Origin: Dichotomocladium elegans
Taxonomy: Eukaryota; Mucoromycota; Mucoromycetes; Mucorales; Lichtheimiaceae
Direction: 5' to 3'
DNA: 64,000 bases
Assembly (NCBI GenBank): GCA_025716815.1
Contig: JAIXMN010000036.1
Location: 62,001-126,000 of the forward strand
Below are positions 9,620 through 22,862 of this stretch, in pieces (within the stretch, counting starts at the first letter, position 1; each line of letters begins with the position of its first letter). Below the pieces are notes generated by a model. That model was given only the letters and a program-made list of their open reading frames with translations. It ran no database searches and was not told the DNA's origin. The position numbers and the translations under genes are program-made.

Positions 9620-12600
9620 TTAGTGCTGCTGCTGCTTCTCTTGCATATGCTGTTCGGCGATCGACATTATGGATAGAATGAAGTTCTGCTGTTCCGAATC
9701 GAGATCCTTCGTCAAAAGCGAGTAAGATGGAGGATTGTGGTGCTGCAAAGCTGCAACAAGCAAAAAGGAACATCATCAGCCATATTGCAAAAGAACAATC
9801 TGAATATCTGACTTACCCTTGAAGACCTCGCAGAATCGGATATAAGGGTCAATCTCATCAAGAGGAGACTCAAACAGTAACTCTTCCTCAATCTCATCAT
9901 CATAGTCATCGTACTCAGACTCGCTGTGATGACTCATATTTGCCTGCTGTGTAAGGAAATCCAAGTATTCCTCCGCATCTTCATCCACAACATCTTCATC
10001 GCCATTGTCTTCGTCATCATCTTCCACGCTTCCTTCGGTAGCAGTGCCACCAATGTCGCTCTCATCAAACTCGTCCTCATCAAAGCCATCACTGTACAGC
10101 TTCTCCATCTGTTCGCGGTCTACTCACATTGGTTAACCAACAAGGGCCCCCACCATTCGATCCATCAGATGAAACTTACTCTCAATAGCCTTCGGCAGTG
10201 TCTTGAAGACATTTGTAATAGCAGAAAGCACCTGAGGCCACCCTGCCTGCAGGGACGCAGGGATATGATCAGCAGGAAGCTCCAGCAAAGAGCACAAGGA
10301 GCAGATCACAAGCTTCTTGTCATGGACTCGGGAGAATTTGTCCAGCGTGTTGAACCACAATGTGAAAAAGCCCTGGGTCCACTGGTTTTCTTCGAGGAGG
10401 CGGAGTGTTAATGCGGGGTTATAGTAGAGACAGTTGATGACCTGATGAAGACAAAACCATATCAGCCTTATCCCAGCTCCCAGTGACTATGGGCCTATCT
10501 TTGTTCTGCTTACAACTTCCAAGCAGTGGACACGGAATTCGGTGGTCTTCATCGAACCAGCAAAGATATACTGGAATGCGAGATTGAGGAAAGGAGCAAC
10601 ACACTAATAAAACCAATGGATAAGCCGTCTTTTGCTTAACACAAATGAATTTCTTTCACTTACACCGTCAACATGACCGCGGCAGTTAAGCAACACAGAT
10701 TCCATCAGTTTGCAGGCACATACACGATCATGCTCGCCAAGACGATCGCTCTTCATGACAGTATCAATGATATCAAATACCATGCGCTGAATATTCTCGT
10801 TCGTCACAAATACATCCCGGCCGTAGGAGATGTAGTTATCCAGAGGTGGAAGCATTTCATCCATATAGTCAATACCAGTCTCCTTGAATGATTTGTAGAT
10901 CAGCTCGAAAACGCCCCACATCGTGGGTGTGACACGCTTCGACGAAAAAGTGCACGAGTCAATAATCTCAAAGATCTCATCAAAAAGATCCAGGACATTG
11001 TTCTCGAGCGTGTAGGTGATGACGGGTAACAAGGCGTTCTCTAGCTGTTGGAGGATATCAGGCGTGCTCTCCAAGCTGAGGATCAAGGTACCGATAGTCT
11101 TAAGAACACCCATAGCCGCCATAGTTTTGTCGCTCATCTCATCCACGTCACCATTGAAAGACCCATCATCGCCAGTCGCTTGCTGGTTTGCCTGAGCAAG
11201 TTCCTCCATAATCCGCAAGAATGTGTCACGAAGCTGCGTGCAAAGTTGAACCGCAAAAGGTGTCAGCTGTTCCGCAAAGACCTCGACAAACTCCTCCATG
11301 ACATTCGCAAGCGTATCGATATCGATCTCATTGGTCAGGTTGAGGAGCTCCTGCATGATAAATGGTAGGCTGGGCGCCATAGCGTTGCGCACACTCTCGT
11401 GTCGGATCATCGGCTGCAGTGCTAAAGCGGCTTGAACTTTCACAGGCAGCTCAGGATCGCGTAGGCAATCTAAAACGTTCTGGTACAGAGTTGCAAGATT
11501 TTGTTCGTTCGCAAAGTCAAGATCACTGAAATGGCGAGTCATGTCACATGCTCTCGCACGCAGGTACGGGAACCGACTCTTAAATTCCGGGAATACGTGG
11601 GTGACAAAGAAAGCTTCCATCATGCCAGCAACTGGTGACTTGGGATCCAAGACTTGGTGAGACAAGCACCCAATCATGCACAGCGCACCGTCTTTTTCAC
11701 GGCCGTTCTTTTGCTCCTCCGGCGTCTCAAGATAGCGCGTAAGGACATTGTTGATGAAGTTCAGGATACCCATAAACGTATGCTTTTTCCGATCGCGCGC
11801 CAGGTCAATTAGGAAATTGATGGCATTGGTCTGGGGGGAATGGAAATCACCAAGAGGATCGATCTTCTTGTGGACGTATTCAACAGGATCCTCCTCCCAC
11901 AGCTCCTCATCTTCTGGCGAGAAGCAAAGTTGAGGGAAAATGAAATGAGCAACGAGGGTCTCAGTATGAGGCTTGATAATCTGCCACGTAATCTTGTGCT
12001 TGATGCTATGCCAAACCAAGGGATCAGCCAAATGAGCATTTCCGGTACACGTTTACCATGACTCTAAACGCAAAACTCACCTATCACTGAAGAAGGCAGC
12101 CGCAAGCGCCAGACATTTCGCGGACATCCAAATTTCTTTCTTGATCCAACCCTCAATTTGCTTCAAATAGGTCTGGAGAATATTTGGTGCAAAGTTGGCC
12201 ATGAAGCTCTTTGCAAACGCCATGTTCTTGGACGAGCTAGGACTGAGTAGTGCTGGGTTGCCATATTTAGAGAAAAGACGGTTCAGGCAATGATACGCCC
12301 ACTTTTTGGTCTTCCACCAAGGGTATTTCTCACGCTCCTCGGGGTCTGCTGGAAGGGCGTCAATAGGAATCTGCTTATCTATGAGCTGAAGGAATACAGT
12401 GCCCCACCCAACCAAAGACTGAGTGTCTTGGAGGCACTTGGGAAGCTCGACCTGATGACACACTGATATCAGTATACTGCGGTCCCCTCTGTGTAATCTG
12501 CGACTGAAACTCAAAATGGTACCTGAATCCCGGAATGGTAAATTTTAAGGCCAAGCTTCAGCATCTCAGCAGCTTCTAAGGTATCCATTTGGACAAGATT

Positions 12601-13419
12601 GCTGCAAATGTTTTGGATGGCCGGGAAGGTGAGTTTAATAATCTGTTGGAGAGGTTCGCGACGTTCTAAAGATCTCCACCTAACCAGAAGCCCAATTAAC
12701 ATCGTGTCCAGTGTCTGCCATCATCGCGTGTAAGCTTACTGGTAAACTTTCACCACTTCACGTAACGCCAGCAATGCGACGTAGACCATGCGGGGATCAG
12801 AAGATGTCAGGAGAGTCTGGACTTCGTTAACGAAGTTGGGCCATTGATCAGGAAAATCATTGCTCAAGATTGTATGGAGCGACGAGGTCAACTGGACCCT
12901 ATGTACAGAACATGGTTAACTTCCACTGTAAGCAACACGGGTAAGTCCACACATACTGGACTGCACTAGGCGTTCTGAGAAGTGCTTGAAGAATAGATTG
13001 CTTGACCATGTTACGATCATCTTCATTGATAGGATTGGCGACTTCTCTGGATCGATCCCAGGCCTTGTACATACGGTTCTTAAAATAAATAGCAGCTAGA
13101 ATACAACGTCAGTCCTGCGCGCCATATTCCCCCTCCCTCTTTCTCTATGATCACATAGCTCGAGACTTACCTGCTTGACGAGCGCCGAGTTCGAGCTCCT
13201 CTGAGGCGAGAATTTGGAGAACGATAGGAAGAAAACCATTGTGGGTCTCAATCTAAGAAGCACGTCCAGATTAGCTCTATGTTGTTACTCAAATCCTCTA
13301 TTATCGTTAGTCTAAGGCCAACGCGTTACATTTCGAATGTTCAGCTCGGCCTGTTTATGCACGTTTGGATCGGGATGGTACGTAGAGACAAAGAGTTGAT
13401 AGACAGTGTTCTGATCCAT
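9620..13419 (-). CDS. importin-7/8-type karyopherin beta (yeast Nmd5/Sxm1 family)
   Basis: Eleven exons on the minus strand encode 1041 residues: 13419-13330, 13252-13171, 13095-12957, 12898-12740, 12679-12523, 12451-12081, 12005-10664, 10603-10514, 10441-10180, 10119-9817 and 9750-9620. Human importin-7 has 1038 and yeast Nmd5 1048. The importin-beta N-terminal domain (Ran-GTP binding) spans exons 1-4 with AAIYFKNRMYKAW. The middle shows the family block LWEEDPVEYVHKKIDP. A strongly acidic segment (about 909-990, with DEDEFDESD and DDDEDNGDED) precedes the C-terminal EIDPYIRF block, as in importin-7/8. The protein carries cargo such as ribosomal proteins, histones and transcription factors into the nucleus through the pore. 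The splice acceptor for exon 5 was chosen as TTAG at 12680 because it restores family continuity; an earlier AG would leave a 25-base intron. Confidence 0.95.
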
Positions 13420-14866
13420 GGTTAGGTTTGAAGTGAAATGTAGAGAGATACTGATTGGAGTGCGGTTATAATGAAATTTGTACAAAATGTGAGAGGGTGT
13501 ATGCAAGTATGGGATGAGATATTGCAAGTCTTTTCTTCTTCTTCTTCTTCTTCTTTCGCTCCTTGTCCCTTGAAAGAGGAAGTAAAAAAAAAGGACACCC
13601 AAAATTTTTTTTTGGCTTTTTTTTTGGACTCAAAAGTCCGCTTGGATGATGCAGTTTCGCCGACGAGGTGCCATCAACGACAACGCTAAGTAGAAGGATA
13701 AGTTATTTGGCTTGACGTTTAGGATCGAAACTCCTGTCCATCTTTCATGTATCTAAAACGCACCTACGGTACGCCACGGAAACAAATAAATATATCGAGA
13801 GAATGGCAAAGCATTGGCCTGGTTTTCATGCGATGCTGATTGTATGGCGCTGTGTGTCGATGGTATCCGTCAGGATAAATTTAAAAGATATTTATCTCTG
13901 CGATATAGCATACACTTGAGCTATACATCACATTAGGCTATAGAGCTCACTAGTTGTTACCTCCTTGCAGGATGTACATCCTTTTGGAAGATAGGCAGCT
14001 TCTCTGATCCTGGTACACCGTCGCCCACCCACGAAGCCCAGGATTGCATAAGGCCGAACTGAATATTCTCACGTCGCAATATCTGCAACAACAGAAGGCG
14101 AGTACCATAAATGGATATCAGCAGCAAGAGAGAAAACGGCACACGAAGGTCAACATTATGAGGTAATATATTGTCACCCACAATATAAAACATTGCTGTA
14201 ATCCTTGTCGCAAGGCTCCCGACGTAGATAAATGACAGATGGGATTTATAGCATTCGAATCATCAAGGATCTGCACCAAATCTTCTCTATCCTTTATATG
14301 TTTAATCGCATGCATGTGTTTCGTCTGCTCTTTCCACTGAATTGAAACCATCTATGTAACTCACTCCAGGGTAAGCTATGGTTTTGCAAACGGTTATCCG
14401 TTTATTTATTTAATTTTTTAAAAAAACAGTGCACACCGATGGTTAAAAAAAGGAGACTAATAATCAGAAAATGTTTGAGAAGGGAAAAAAGCGTACAAAG
14501 TTTTTTCTTTTTTTATGAAAAAAATGAAGTATATATATATGTATTCTGTCGGCTCTGAGAAAATAGAAAGCGTATATGGTATAGGTTGGAGAGGTAGCAG
14601 GAAAAATATACAAACAACTCGGCGATGGGAGAGAGAAGGGATTAAAAACAGGAAGGAAGGAGTACACACATGCAATAGAGCAAGGCCAAGGCCGATGAGT
14701 TGAAAGAAATACAGATATGTGTATATGTACCATAGAAAGAGATCGGTGGATGGTTATTAATATCATACGTAGGATTGAGTCGATCAACAGACCGGAAAGC
14801 CGTAAATTGTTCTTGTTTCTTCTTCGGTTGCAGCAGCACCAAGCGGCGTATCAAGGGATGAGGTTT
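13420..14866. other. intergenic, with a (CTT)n tract
   Basis: This is 1.4 kb between two leftward genes. It holds a CTT repeat at 13531-13556 just upstream of the importin start, several A/T homopolymers, and AT-rich sequence near 14400-14540 that is probably the 3' region of the next gene. No supportable gene. Confidence 0.5.
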
Positions 14867-16620
14867 TTAGAGTGGGAACGAACGGTTATTGAGGAAAGAT
14901 GCATTCATCGAAGACTGGTGCTGTTGCCGCATGTAGATGTCTTGATTGGATTGCAATGATACAGGAGGGGAAGACGGTGTAGAATAGGATGATGAAGAAG
15001 AAAATGAGGAGGACGGTGAAGGAGAAGAAAGCGTATGCGGGTATACCATAGTCTGCAGATGCTGGCTTTGCCCTGATTCAACGCTTAGAGCGCATGCTAT
15101 CTTCTGGTCATAGGGAATAGTTTGATGCTCGGATGCATAGTAAGAGGTGACGTAAAGGTCACTAGGGTTGCTGTCGCTAGTGCTGGTACTGCTGCCGCTG
15201 CCTACATGATATGGTTGCTGCGTTTGGTGCAACGGATGCTGACGGGGGATGATAGTCAGCGGATCCATGCTGGTTTCCGGTGAAGCGATGTAGCACGTGT
15301 TATACAGAGGAGGTCGCTCCACGTGTCCATAAGGAAGTGTTGGCATGTCACCGCATGGTGACAATAGTGCTGGATGCTGATAAATACCCCCTGCCTCTTG
15401 GGATAGACATGGAGTCAGAGCGCACGAAGAGGCGTTTGGTGCAGCTACAGTGGAGAAAAACACATTGGAATAGTCGTGAGCAGATAGATGCTCAGCGCTG
15501 GATGACGCAGGAGAGGATACTATGTTTCCCCTGGAGGACTCCAAAGGACGGAGGAAGTATGCCTGCGGCTGCAAGGCTTGATGCTGGTGCTCAGACCACT
15601 TGATATCGAAATTTCGCTGGTTTATGGAAGGCTTCAACTCTCCCGCGAGATAAGAAAGTCCTTCGATCGAAGTTGGAGGACCCGTATGGTACTCGACATC
15701 CTGCGCGACAAAAGCAGCGGTACTAGACGCAGGTGCATCAGCAGGAGCAGGAGCCGCAACAGCCAATTCTGCGGTGCAGCTGGCTGAACTCCTCGGCAAG
15801 AGACTGACGGAGAGGTTTTGGCTTCCATTGCGTCTTGTAATGCAAAAGGGACAATGTCTAACGAAGCGTGCTATCAGCTCCTTCGGAATCCACGAGTATC
15901 GCCGTCTGACCTGCATGCGTCATCGAGAATAGTGTCGTCAATTATCTAGTGTGTGTGCGTATGGGCTTTTTTTTTATCTGGGAGTGTACTTACCAATGCA
16001 GACGTTTTGTCTCTACCGCCATGATTTGCCTGCTTGTGAGCTTGAACGAGAATGCCGTAGATGTCTTCCCGCATAGCAACTGGCTTGTTATCATGGCATA
16101 CGACGTGCGAGCCATCATACTGTGGGACAAATTGGAACATTTTCTTTACCCAGAACCTGAACTGAGCTGTAGAAATTGCTGTGTTTCTCGGATCCTTGAG
16201 CACCCTTCTGATAAGTGTATATCGGTGCCGGTCGACAAGTGCTTTGTCCCGTTTTTTGGTAGAGAGGTTGTTCAAGTAGTCCTGCACAATCTTGTCAAAC
16301 TCCTCAACGGAAGGATACTGGTCGACCTCCTTCTCAGCAAGACAGGCGTCATTCATGTGGGGTGCGCTTTCGTACGTCATGGGTAGCATATTATGATCCA
16401 CGGCTAATGGATTATGTTGCTGCGGCGGTTGTGGCTGTATAGCATATGTCGCATCAGCTGTGGTATTACTACTGCTGTAGTAATCGGTTGTGGTAGTGGT
16501 CAAAGCGTCGGCGTGGTGGCCTACGACGCTACTGTTACTGGAATTTCCCGCATGAACGTAGTAGTAGTTTTGCGGCACTCCTGCTTCGATAGATTCTGAT
16601 GTCGACTGTTGGCTGAACAT
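14867..16620 (-). CDS. putative nuclear protein with integrase-derived H2C2 zinc motif (NOL4-like domain)
   Basis: Two exons, 16620-15994 and 15910-14867, encode 556 residues. The N-terminal 90 residues are low-complexity Ser/Thr/Asn/Gln. Residues about 100-240 form a compact domain with ATAQFRFWVKK-type sequence (STAQFRFWVKKMF at 150-162) and a zinc-binding pattern H195-x4-H200-x28-C229-x2-C232, surrounded by NHGGRDKT and RRRYSWIPKE. This is the HHCC pattern of retroviral-type integrase zinc domains (Pfam Integrase_H2C2). The arrangement also resembles, from memory, the N-terminal domain of animal NOL4 proteins. The C-terminal 320 residues are low-complexity Ser/Pro/Gln/Tyr, like an activation domain. 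There is no integrase catalytic core, so this looks like a host protein that kept only the zinc domain. A role in transcription is inference from composition. Confidence 0.8.
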
Positions 16621-19600
16621 TAATTTTGGTAGTGATGGGAGAAGAAATGGTAGGTGTGGTGCACAGAAGAAAAGATTACAACAAAGGTATAAAAATATAT
16701 ATAGATATATCGATGGATAGGGAACAAGATTCGTTGGATATGATTGAAAGCAAATATAGGTTGAATCCGAACAAACAGAGAATAAAAGGGGAATGGTGGA
16801 CCAATGGAGACTTCCCCTCAAAGTTAGAAGCGGGTGCTGGAGATACAAATACTCGGACACGCAAGTCGAATAATAACTGTGCTGAATGTACAGGATATGT
16901 TTTGGCGGGAAAAAGGCTTTTTGTTTTTTTTGAGGAGCTCCAATGCGGCCTGGCTGTGAAAGAGAAAGGGAAGTGAAAGAAAAAGAAAAATAGGGGCGAT
17001 GGATAGGGATAAGGCCGGAAAAACGAGTAGACAAGATTCGACCCTTTTTATTCTATTCGCAGTGAAGATGCCAGCATGAGTAACTAGGGTAGCAGCCAAT
17101 GCTTTTACTCGATTTGGAAGGCTGATCTGCGAAGCATACGTTCGCCATCGTTATGCAGATAGTGGAAAATTATCTTTTTTTGCTACTACGATTCTACTCT
17201 TTATCTCTCCTTGGGAGTCCTCACAAGGATCAACACATTTGCCCCTCTTTCTTCCCCAAAGCTCACGACTACCGCTAAAGGAGGTTTTCTTTGCTTTTCT
17301 ACTTACGCCGGGCGAGTAACGAGCAAGTGAGTGTGGTTGTTTGTTCCATGAACTAGGAACTGTAATGTAATGCAGACGCATGACTGTGAACCAAAATTAA
17401 AAAGGACCCTTCTTTTCCCCTTAATTCTGACCCTGTTGCGGTCTATCTGCATCTCCCAAAGCATATGTTTGCTATTGTAAGAGAGTGCCTGTAAAATCCG
17501 TAATCTCCATCCGCCATTCGTTGCCTAGGATTGAAGATCGGAGGATAGGATATGGTGTGGGAGACGGCCATGGAAGCATCCAAAACGGGGTGCAGGTGAG
17601 AATATTAGCAAAGACGGAGGGAATAAATGAGCGAAGAGTTCGAACACTAAATGAATGGTGCACGCATTAATTGCGGATGCTTACGGATGCACCGTTTTTA
17701 GTGTCCTGCTGTCATTGCATGTCAATGGTCGAGGTGCAGAGCGTTGTTATGAATATGGTGATTCTTTACTATTGTCAAAAGACTGTGTCAAAGAGACTTG
17801 CTCATCAAATATTCCTGCATGGCTGTTTCTCTGGACAACCAACACCGAATACATCCTCAGTCGCATCGATCAAATTCCTTTTACATAATCGGAGACTTAG
17901 TATTGCTCCATCACATTACAGATGTCTATTATGCAATCAACACAGTACATACTTAGCTTTCACGTGTATGTGTGCACTGGGACATTTCTCTCATCATCAT
18001 AATGAGAGAAACCCCGGCGTTTATGGTATCTCCTTGTAATGTGATTCATGTTTCCATGGAATTACGTGCCCGCGCATTCTTGCGCAGCTCGTGCTCCTGC
18101 AAAGAAATACCCGGAAGCAGATGATCAGGTTCAGCCATACCGGTCTGTGCGGCAAACGATTTTCTTAGAAATATTTGCATCTGGCCTGACCAGCACATGG
18201 ACCGATGTGTCACTACTGCCGCTGTAACAGCCGATCTACGAAAGTGTACGTAAAAACTACTAAAATGGGTCCTAAAACCGACACAGTAACAATGACAATA
18301 GCAAAAGCTATTGCCGATGCCCTATGCTACTATAGTTGGATCCACCCTCATACTATGTCAATGCAGCATTACTCCTTTCTTTGATAAACTTACACATCGG
18401 TCACTGGTCATATCTCTCTCTTTCTTTCTCCTTTGCAGCGATAACTATCCTCCTAACTTTTATTCAATCCAGCGTGACATCTTTCTTTTTCTCTCAACGG
18501 ACGTATGCCTGACTTTTTTTTATTACAGCTAACGGCTAGGTTTTTTTGTCACCTCCAAGTACATAAGGAATGACCCAAGTGGACTATGCGCAGCTCACCC
18601 AAAGCTTGCATTGATACCAATAAAGTAAGAAAATTACGTTCAAATAGAAGCAAACAACAGCGTCATTGATAGGAGGCAATACGATATCAATACAAGTGAA
18701 ATAAGATCGCTGACAGCAACGTGTACAGGATGACATATACAGGAGAGCATTCAAGTATTAACATGATCGGATAATATCCGTTTATTCAATCTCTAGTGTT
18801 TCAGGAAAGTTCACCATCTTCTCTTACTTCTATACACCCGCGTAAAAACGCAGATGTGCGTTTCTATGTGATACACCTGGTCGAGAAAGGCAGGTTCAAA
18901 CAAAAAAGATGGGAACAGTTTTGTTCACGTTCCTTAGGATCAGATAGTAGATAGTTCCATTTGCTTGTTTTTGTCCCTGTCGATTTGGATTGCCTCGTCG
19001 GTCAACTTTTATATATATCTGTATTGGACTCAATGAATACATTCATTCTCTTCACTTAGGATCACACGTATTCTCAGGAAAGTATCATCCGGGATTCATC
19101 GTTATTGTATCGACGTTATGGTTCTACCATTCACAACAAGGATCCGGTTTAGGAAATCCTGTTGTCCACGAAAAATGACCACAAAGTACGTTAAAACCTA
19201 GGCATAGTCTTCTGACGCCGGTACATTCGACGTCCAAAGGTTGTTTAGGGAAAAAGGCCAACGTTCTATACAAAGTAATTATTTTGATACTGGGATTTAG
19301 AAAGAATACATGACACATTGGATGACCATAATTAAATCGATTTGCTCGATTGATTCTTCTATAGAATGTACAGGTAAAAAATTCTATGTGAATATGCAGC
19401 TTCACTGGTTCAACAGCTTCCCAAGAGAGGGATAAAAGTTCAACTCATACGGCACTGCAGAAAGGTGGACTCCATCCGAGGCTCCTGCATGAACTAGAGC
19501 TCATCATAGAAGTACCTGCAGTGATCTCTGTCGAGGTTCACACTTCCCTACATTCATAAGTCTCTAATGGCTTTACCTTTTGCTTCCTTCTCAAGTTTTT

Positions 19601-21239
19601 TTTTTTGATTTATGTGGGACGTACATTATGTCTATTATCGATTCGCGTTGTCATTTTCTTTGTTTTATTGGTCATGATACTAGTTATACGTTATAGCTGC
19701 ACGACTCGACATTATATGTTTAACTTATAGCTTAGGATGCATTGCGCTTGCGCGCGTCTTGCAGATTTCAAATTTGGTATTCATTGGCTTATAGTGAGCA
19801 TCCTGTTTAGCGATCCTGCACACATAGCTGTAATCATTCCTGGCCGTTCTTCATGTAGCCCGGAGGTTTTACGAAGCCAATGACTAACATTGTTAGCTTA
19901 TAAAACGGTAACTTTTAGCTAATGATGTGATTACAATTCTCCAACGACGGAAGTTTATTTTATAAATGGCGCAGGCACATCTTTGTCTTCTGCACCTTTT
20001 GTAATAATATCCTTAGACTTGGTCATCCCAGAAACTTTTCCTCTCTTTTGTTCTCAATTGCTACATATTCCAAGTTCCATGGACGCAAACATTTCAAGAC
20101 TTCAATCAAAGCTATAATAGTGGGCTATACTGTACTGACATGGACCGATTGTAGGTAATAGAACGATAGTTTAGATAAATTATTCCGACCGTATTTGCAT
20201 GATGCATGCATCGGGTAACAGAAGAAATGCCCTTTTTTCTTTATAGCAAAGTCCCTGATTTATCGTGAAATTAAGGGGCTTCAGAAAGCTATGTACTACG
20301 TCAACACATATGGCTAACTGTTTCTTCATCACCCCAGGCTATATGTAGTCCAGTCAAATCTGCTCATGATTTTAAGTATCAAATAGTTAATGTCCTATGG
20401 AACTTGACTATGTACCCATATCAAGCGCATTACGGTAATTGCCATGAACAAGTTCCGAGACATCACCCCACCTCGTTGTGTCTTTCTGCCTCTCCCTCTC
20501 TTTTTATCGACACTACCATTGAAGACTTTCTTCGGAGTTTTGACATACGTAGAACACAGCCATTCTTCCCATATTTCCCTAGCTACATACAGTGCCCTGC
20601 CAGTATAAATCTTTGTTACTTTCACGTTTCGATAGACGGTGTTTTCTGATATTGGGCTACCAAGATCGTCCTTTTACTTAACTCAGTGCTATCTCCGGAC
20701 GCAACGTGTTTTCAGCTAGACGACGGTATTTCCTCCTTTTAACAGGCTATAACTTTATCAGAAGTAAATTATTTATACTAGTAAATCGGCAATTGTTCGA
20801 TAAAAAAGGGGCAGTAAGGGGGATTGAAGAAAGAAAGACGACGCACCTATTATAGAGCCTAGAACGCTATAAATAAAAAAAATCACCATACCGTAATCCA
20901 TAAAATATGGAAAGATGCATTCGAGGGTCAAGGGTAGTTCCTATATACAGTGGCCTTACGTGACCAAAAGCATCAGATATATTAGAAACGGCAGAGTATG
21001 CATATGTAATCTATTTTTCAGCTCATTGATAAATAATAGGTTTCATACCGGTCGTCTTTGTGCTATTTCCGAAAGAGGCAGATAAGATATTATCTTTGAA
21101 CTTCTATTACATTTTGCGAAACAACTGAAGCATTCATAAAGGACCATTACAGATGCGATAGATGACCTGTATCTTTATAATAAGCCGTTGTTACCAGATT
21201 TGCGCCATATAAAGTAGAATCTCGTTTTAGGTGCAAAAA
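16621..21239. other. gene-poor, AT-rich region
   Basis: The first few hundred bases are the promoter of the H2C2 protein gene. From about 17.1 kb to 21.2 kb I find only short, composition-typical chance frames on both strands, no splice-connected exons, and no recognisable protein. The sequence is AT-rich with frequent stop codons. Together with the transposon relic and the stretch to 25.4 kb it forms a desert in an otherwise compact genome. Confidence 0.6.
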
Positions 21240-22862
21240 GAAACATACACCATTTTGCCCAGAATACGCATGATGACAAATCGAATGACACATTCATCCA
21301 CTGAAAGATGTCGCTTCCATCTCTTTTTACGCTTTTACATTCTGAAATGAGCAACCTATCTTTCTACGAAGTAGCCAAGGTCATGTGGTAGATGAGCGTG
21401 GTTGTCTGAGCCTATGGACGATGTTGTTGATTCTCGCACTGAATATCTGCATAGCATGTCTTGCAAGACAACTCTGATCTTACTTTCACACACATCCCAA
21501 GCGAAAGGATACAGACATTTGGATGAAAGAAGCGAGGATCAAGCGCAGTTGCACAGCATACACTGACCAAGAGAAGGTCAGATTTTTCAAACTGATGTTT
21601 GAGAAGGTCTTGATGCATCAGCTGCTAGGAACCCATGTTCGTTCAACCCGTCGATGGGGATTATAGTACAAAACGGAGCCTGACAGCATCTTTAAGAAAC
21701 CTGATGCGGGAAATCGTTTGCGTATTCTCAATGAAGAGCATACGAGCTTTATTTTAGAATGCATTGATGAGAATCCATCAATTGTCCTAGAGCAGTTGGT
21801 GGAGCAACTGCTCCAACGGCTGGAGGGCCTCAAAATATTAAAACGACGTTCCATCGATTTATGAAAAGCGAATGCAACTTGTCATTAAAGAAGGCTCGGT
21901 TTCAGGCTGTAGACAGGAATAGCGCTGCAAAGATCCAAGAATGCCTTGACTGGGTGCGCAAATACGACAGGACCGACATTGACTTTAGGAAAAAAAAAAC
22001 TGCGCTTTTCTTGATGAGTCTGGATTTCATGTTAATATGAAACGCAATATGCCATGGTTCAAGAAAGCGACTCCTGCCGTGGTCACAATACCAAAGACAA
22101 GGGCAAAACAGCCACAATCTTGGGAGCAATCTCATCATCAGGCATCATTAAATGTACCTTGAGGCTCCCACAGCCATCAAGAAAAGAAAGAGGACAGGTC
22201 AATCTGAAATTACGAGCAGAGGAATCGTAACGGGACATTATCTCAGCTTCCTTAAGGTTATGATGGTCGAGAGAAATAAGTATAAACATATGAATGGCTA
22301 TTATTTGGTAGTGGATAATGCACCTATCCATAAGGCTGAGGATATCGATGTGTTTAGCTTCCACGATACACGCGTGAGCTCAATCCGATTGAGCAGTTTT
22401 TGTCAGTTGTCGAGAGCAAAGTAAAACGCAATAGGTTACCCTATCGTACCGACTTGGTATATTCTGCAATCTTCTAATATTCCGTATCCTCTGTAGATAA
22501 GGATATCAGCTTAACTCAAGCGCCTCGAGAGGATATGATATGGATTCGTGGTTTAGGATACAATCGCGCAGGTCTCCTATCATGGTTTCGCCGAGGTGCT
22601 TTTGTCTTCGTCTGCTTCCTCCGTTGCTTCCCCCGATGCTTCTGTCGCTGGTGTTGTCGTTGGTCCGTCGTCGTCCCTCCTCGGTCCTTCATCCAACCCT
22701 TCCGCCATTGTTGCCGCAATGGCACAGCTAGCTACCTTCGGAGTAAGTTAAAGAGTAAGAAGGGGCTGCCTTTTCTGTTGACTGACGGGTATGTCTCCGG
22801 CCTTCTTTATCTATGCGACATAATTCTCCTCCTTTACGAAATTTATTTTGAAAATAAAGTAT
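21240..22862 (+). mobile_element. decayed IS630/Tc1-mariner-like DNA transposon, copy 1
   Basis: Frames read in order along the plus strand give a broken transposase. From 21541 comes an N-terminal helix-turn-helix-like part (AYTDQEKVRFFKLMFEKVL), followed after stops and frameshifts by ILNEEHTSFILECIDENPSI (from about 21716). Then come an FLDESGFHVNMKRNMPWF-type block near 22005 (first catalytic Asp), YYLVVDNAPIH near 22300 (second Asp) and an NPIEQFLSVVESKVK block near 22385 (catalytic Glu). This DDE order is that of IS630/Tc1 transposases. Several frameshifts and an in-frame stop mean it cannot encode an active enzyme. The limits come from its similarity to copy 2 (40330-41470), which runs from a TTTGCCCAGAA block on the left to a tacgaaatttatttt block on the right. 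Terminal inverted repeats and a TA target duplication were not identified. Confidence 0.8.
21541..22480 (+). pseudogene. IS630/Tc1-like transposase pseudogene
   Basis: This is the coding part of copy 1. At least three frame changes and one premature stop (after STRRWGL near 21662) interrupt it. The three DDE-region blocks are all still recognisable, so the decay is recent to moderate. Copy 2 shares most of the protein blocks but has lost the first segment through an internal deletion. Confidence 0.75.

Noticed and set aside
12703..12739. short AG acceptor that would give a 25-base intron in the importin gene
   Set aside because: Too short for a spliceosomal intron, and it would break the conserved block; the TTAG at 12680 restores it.
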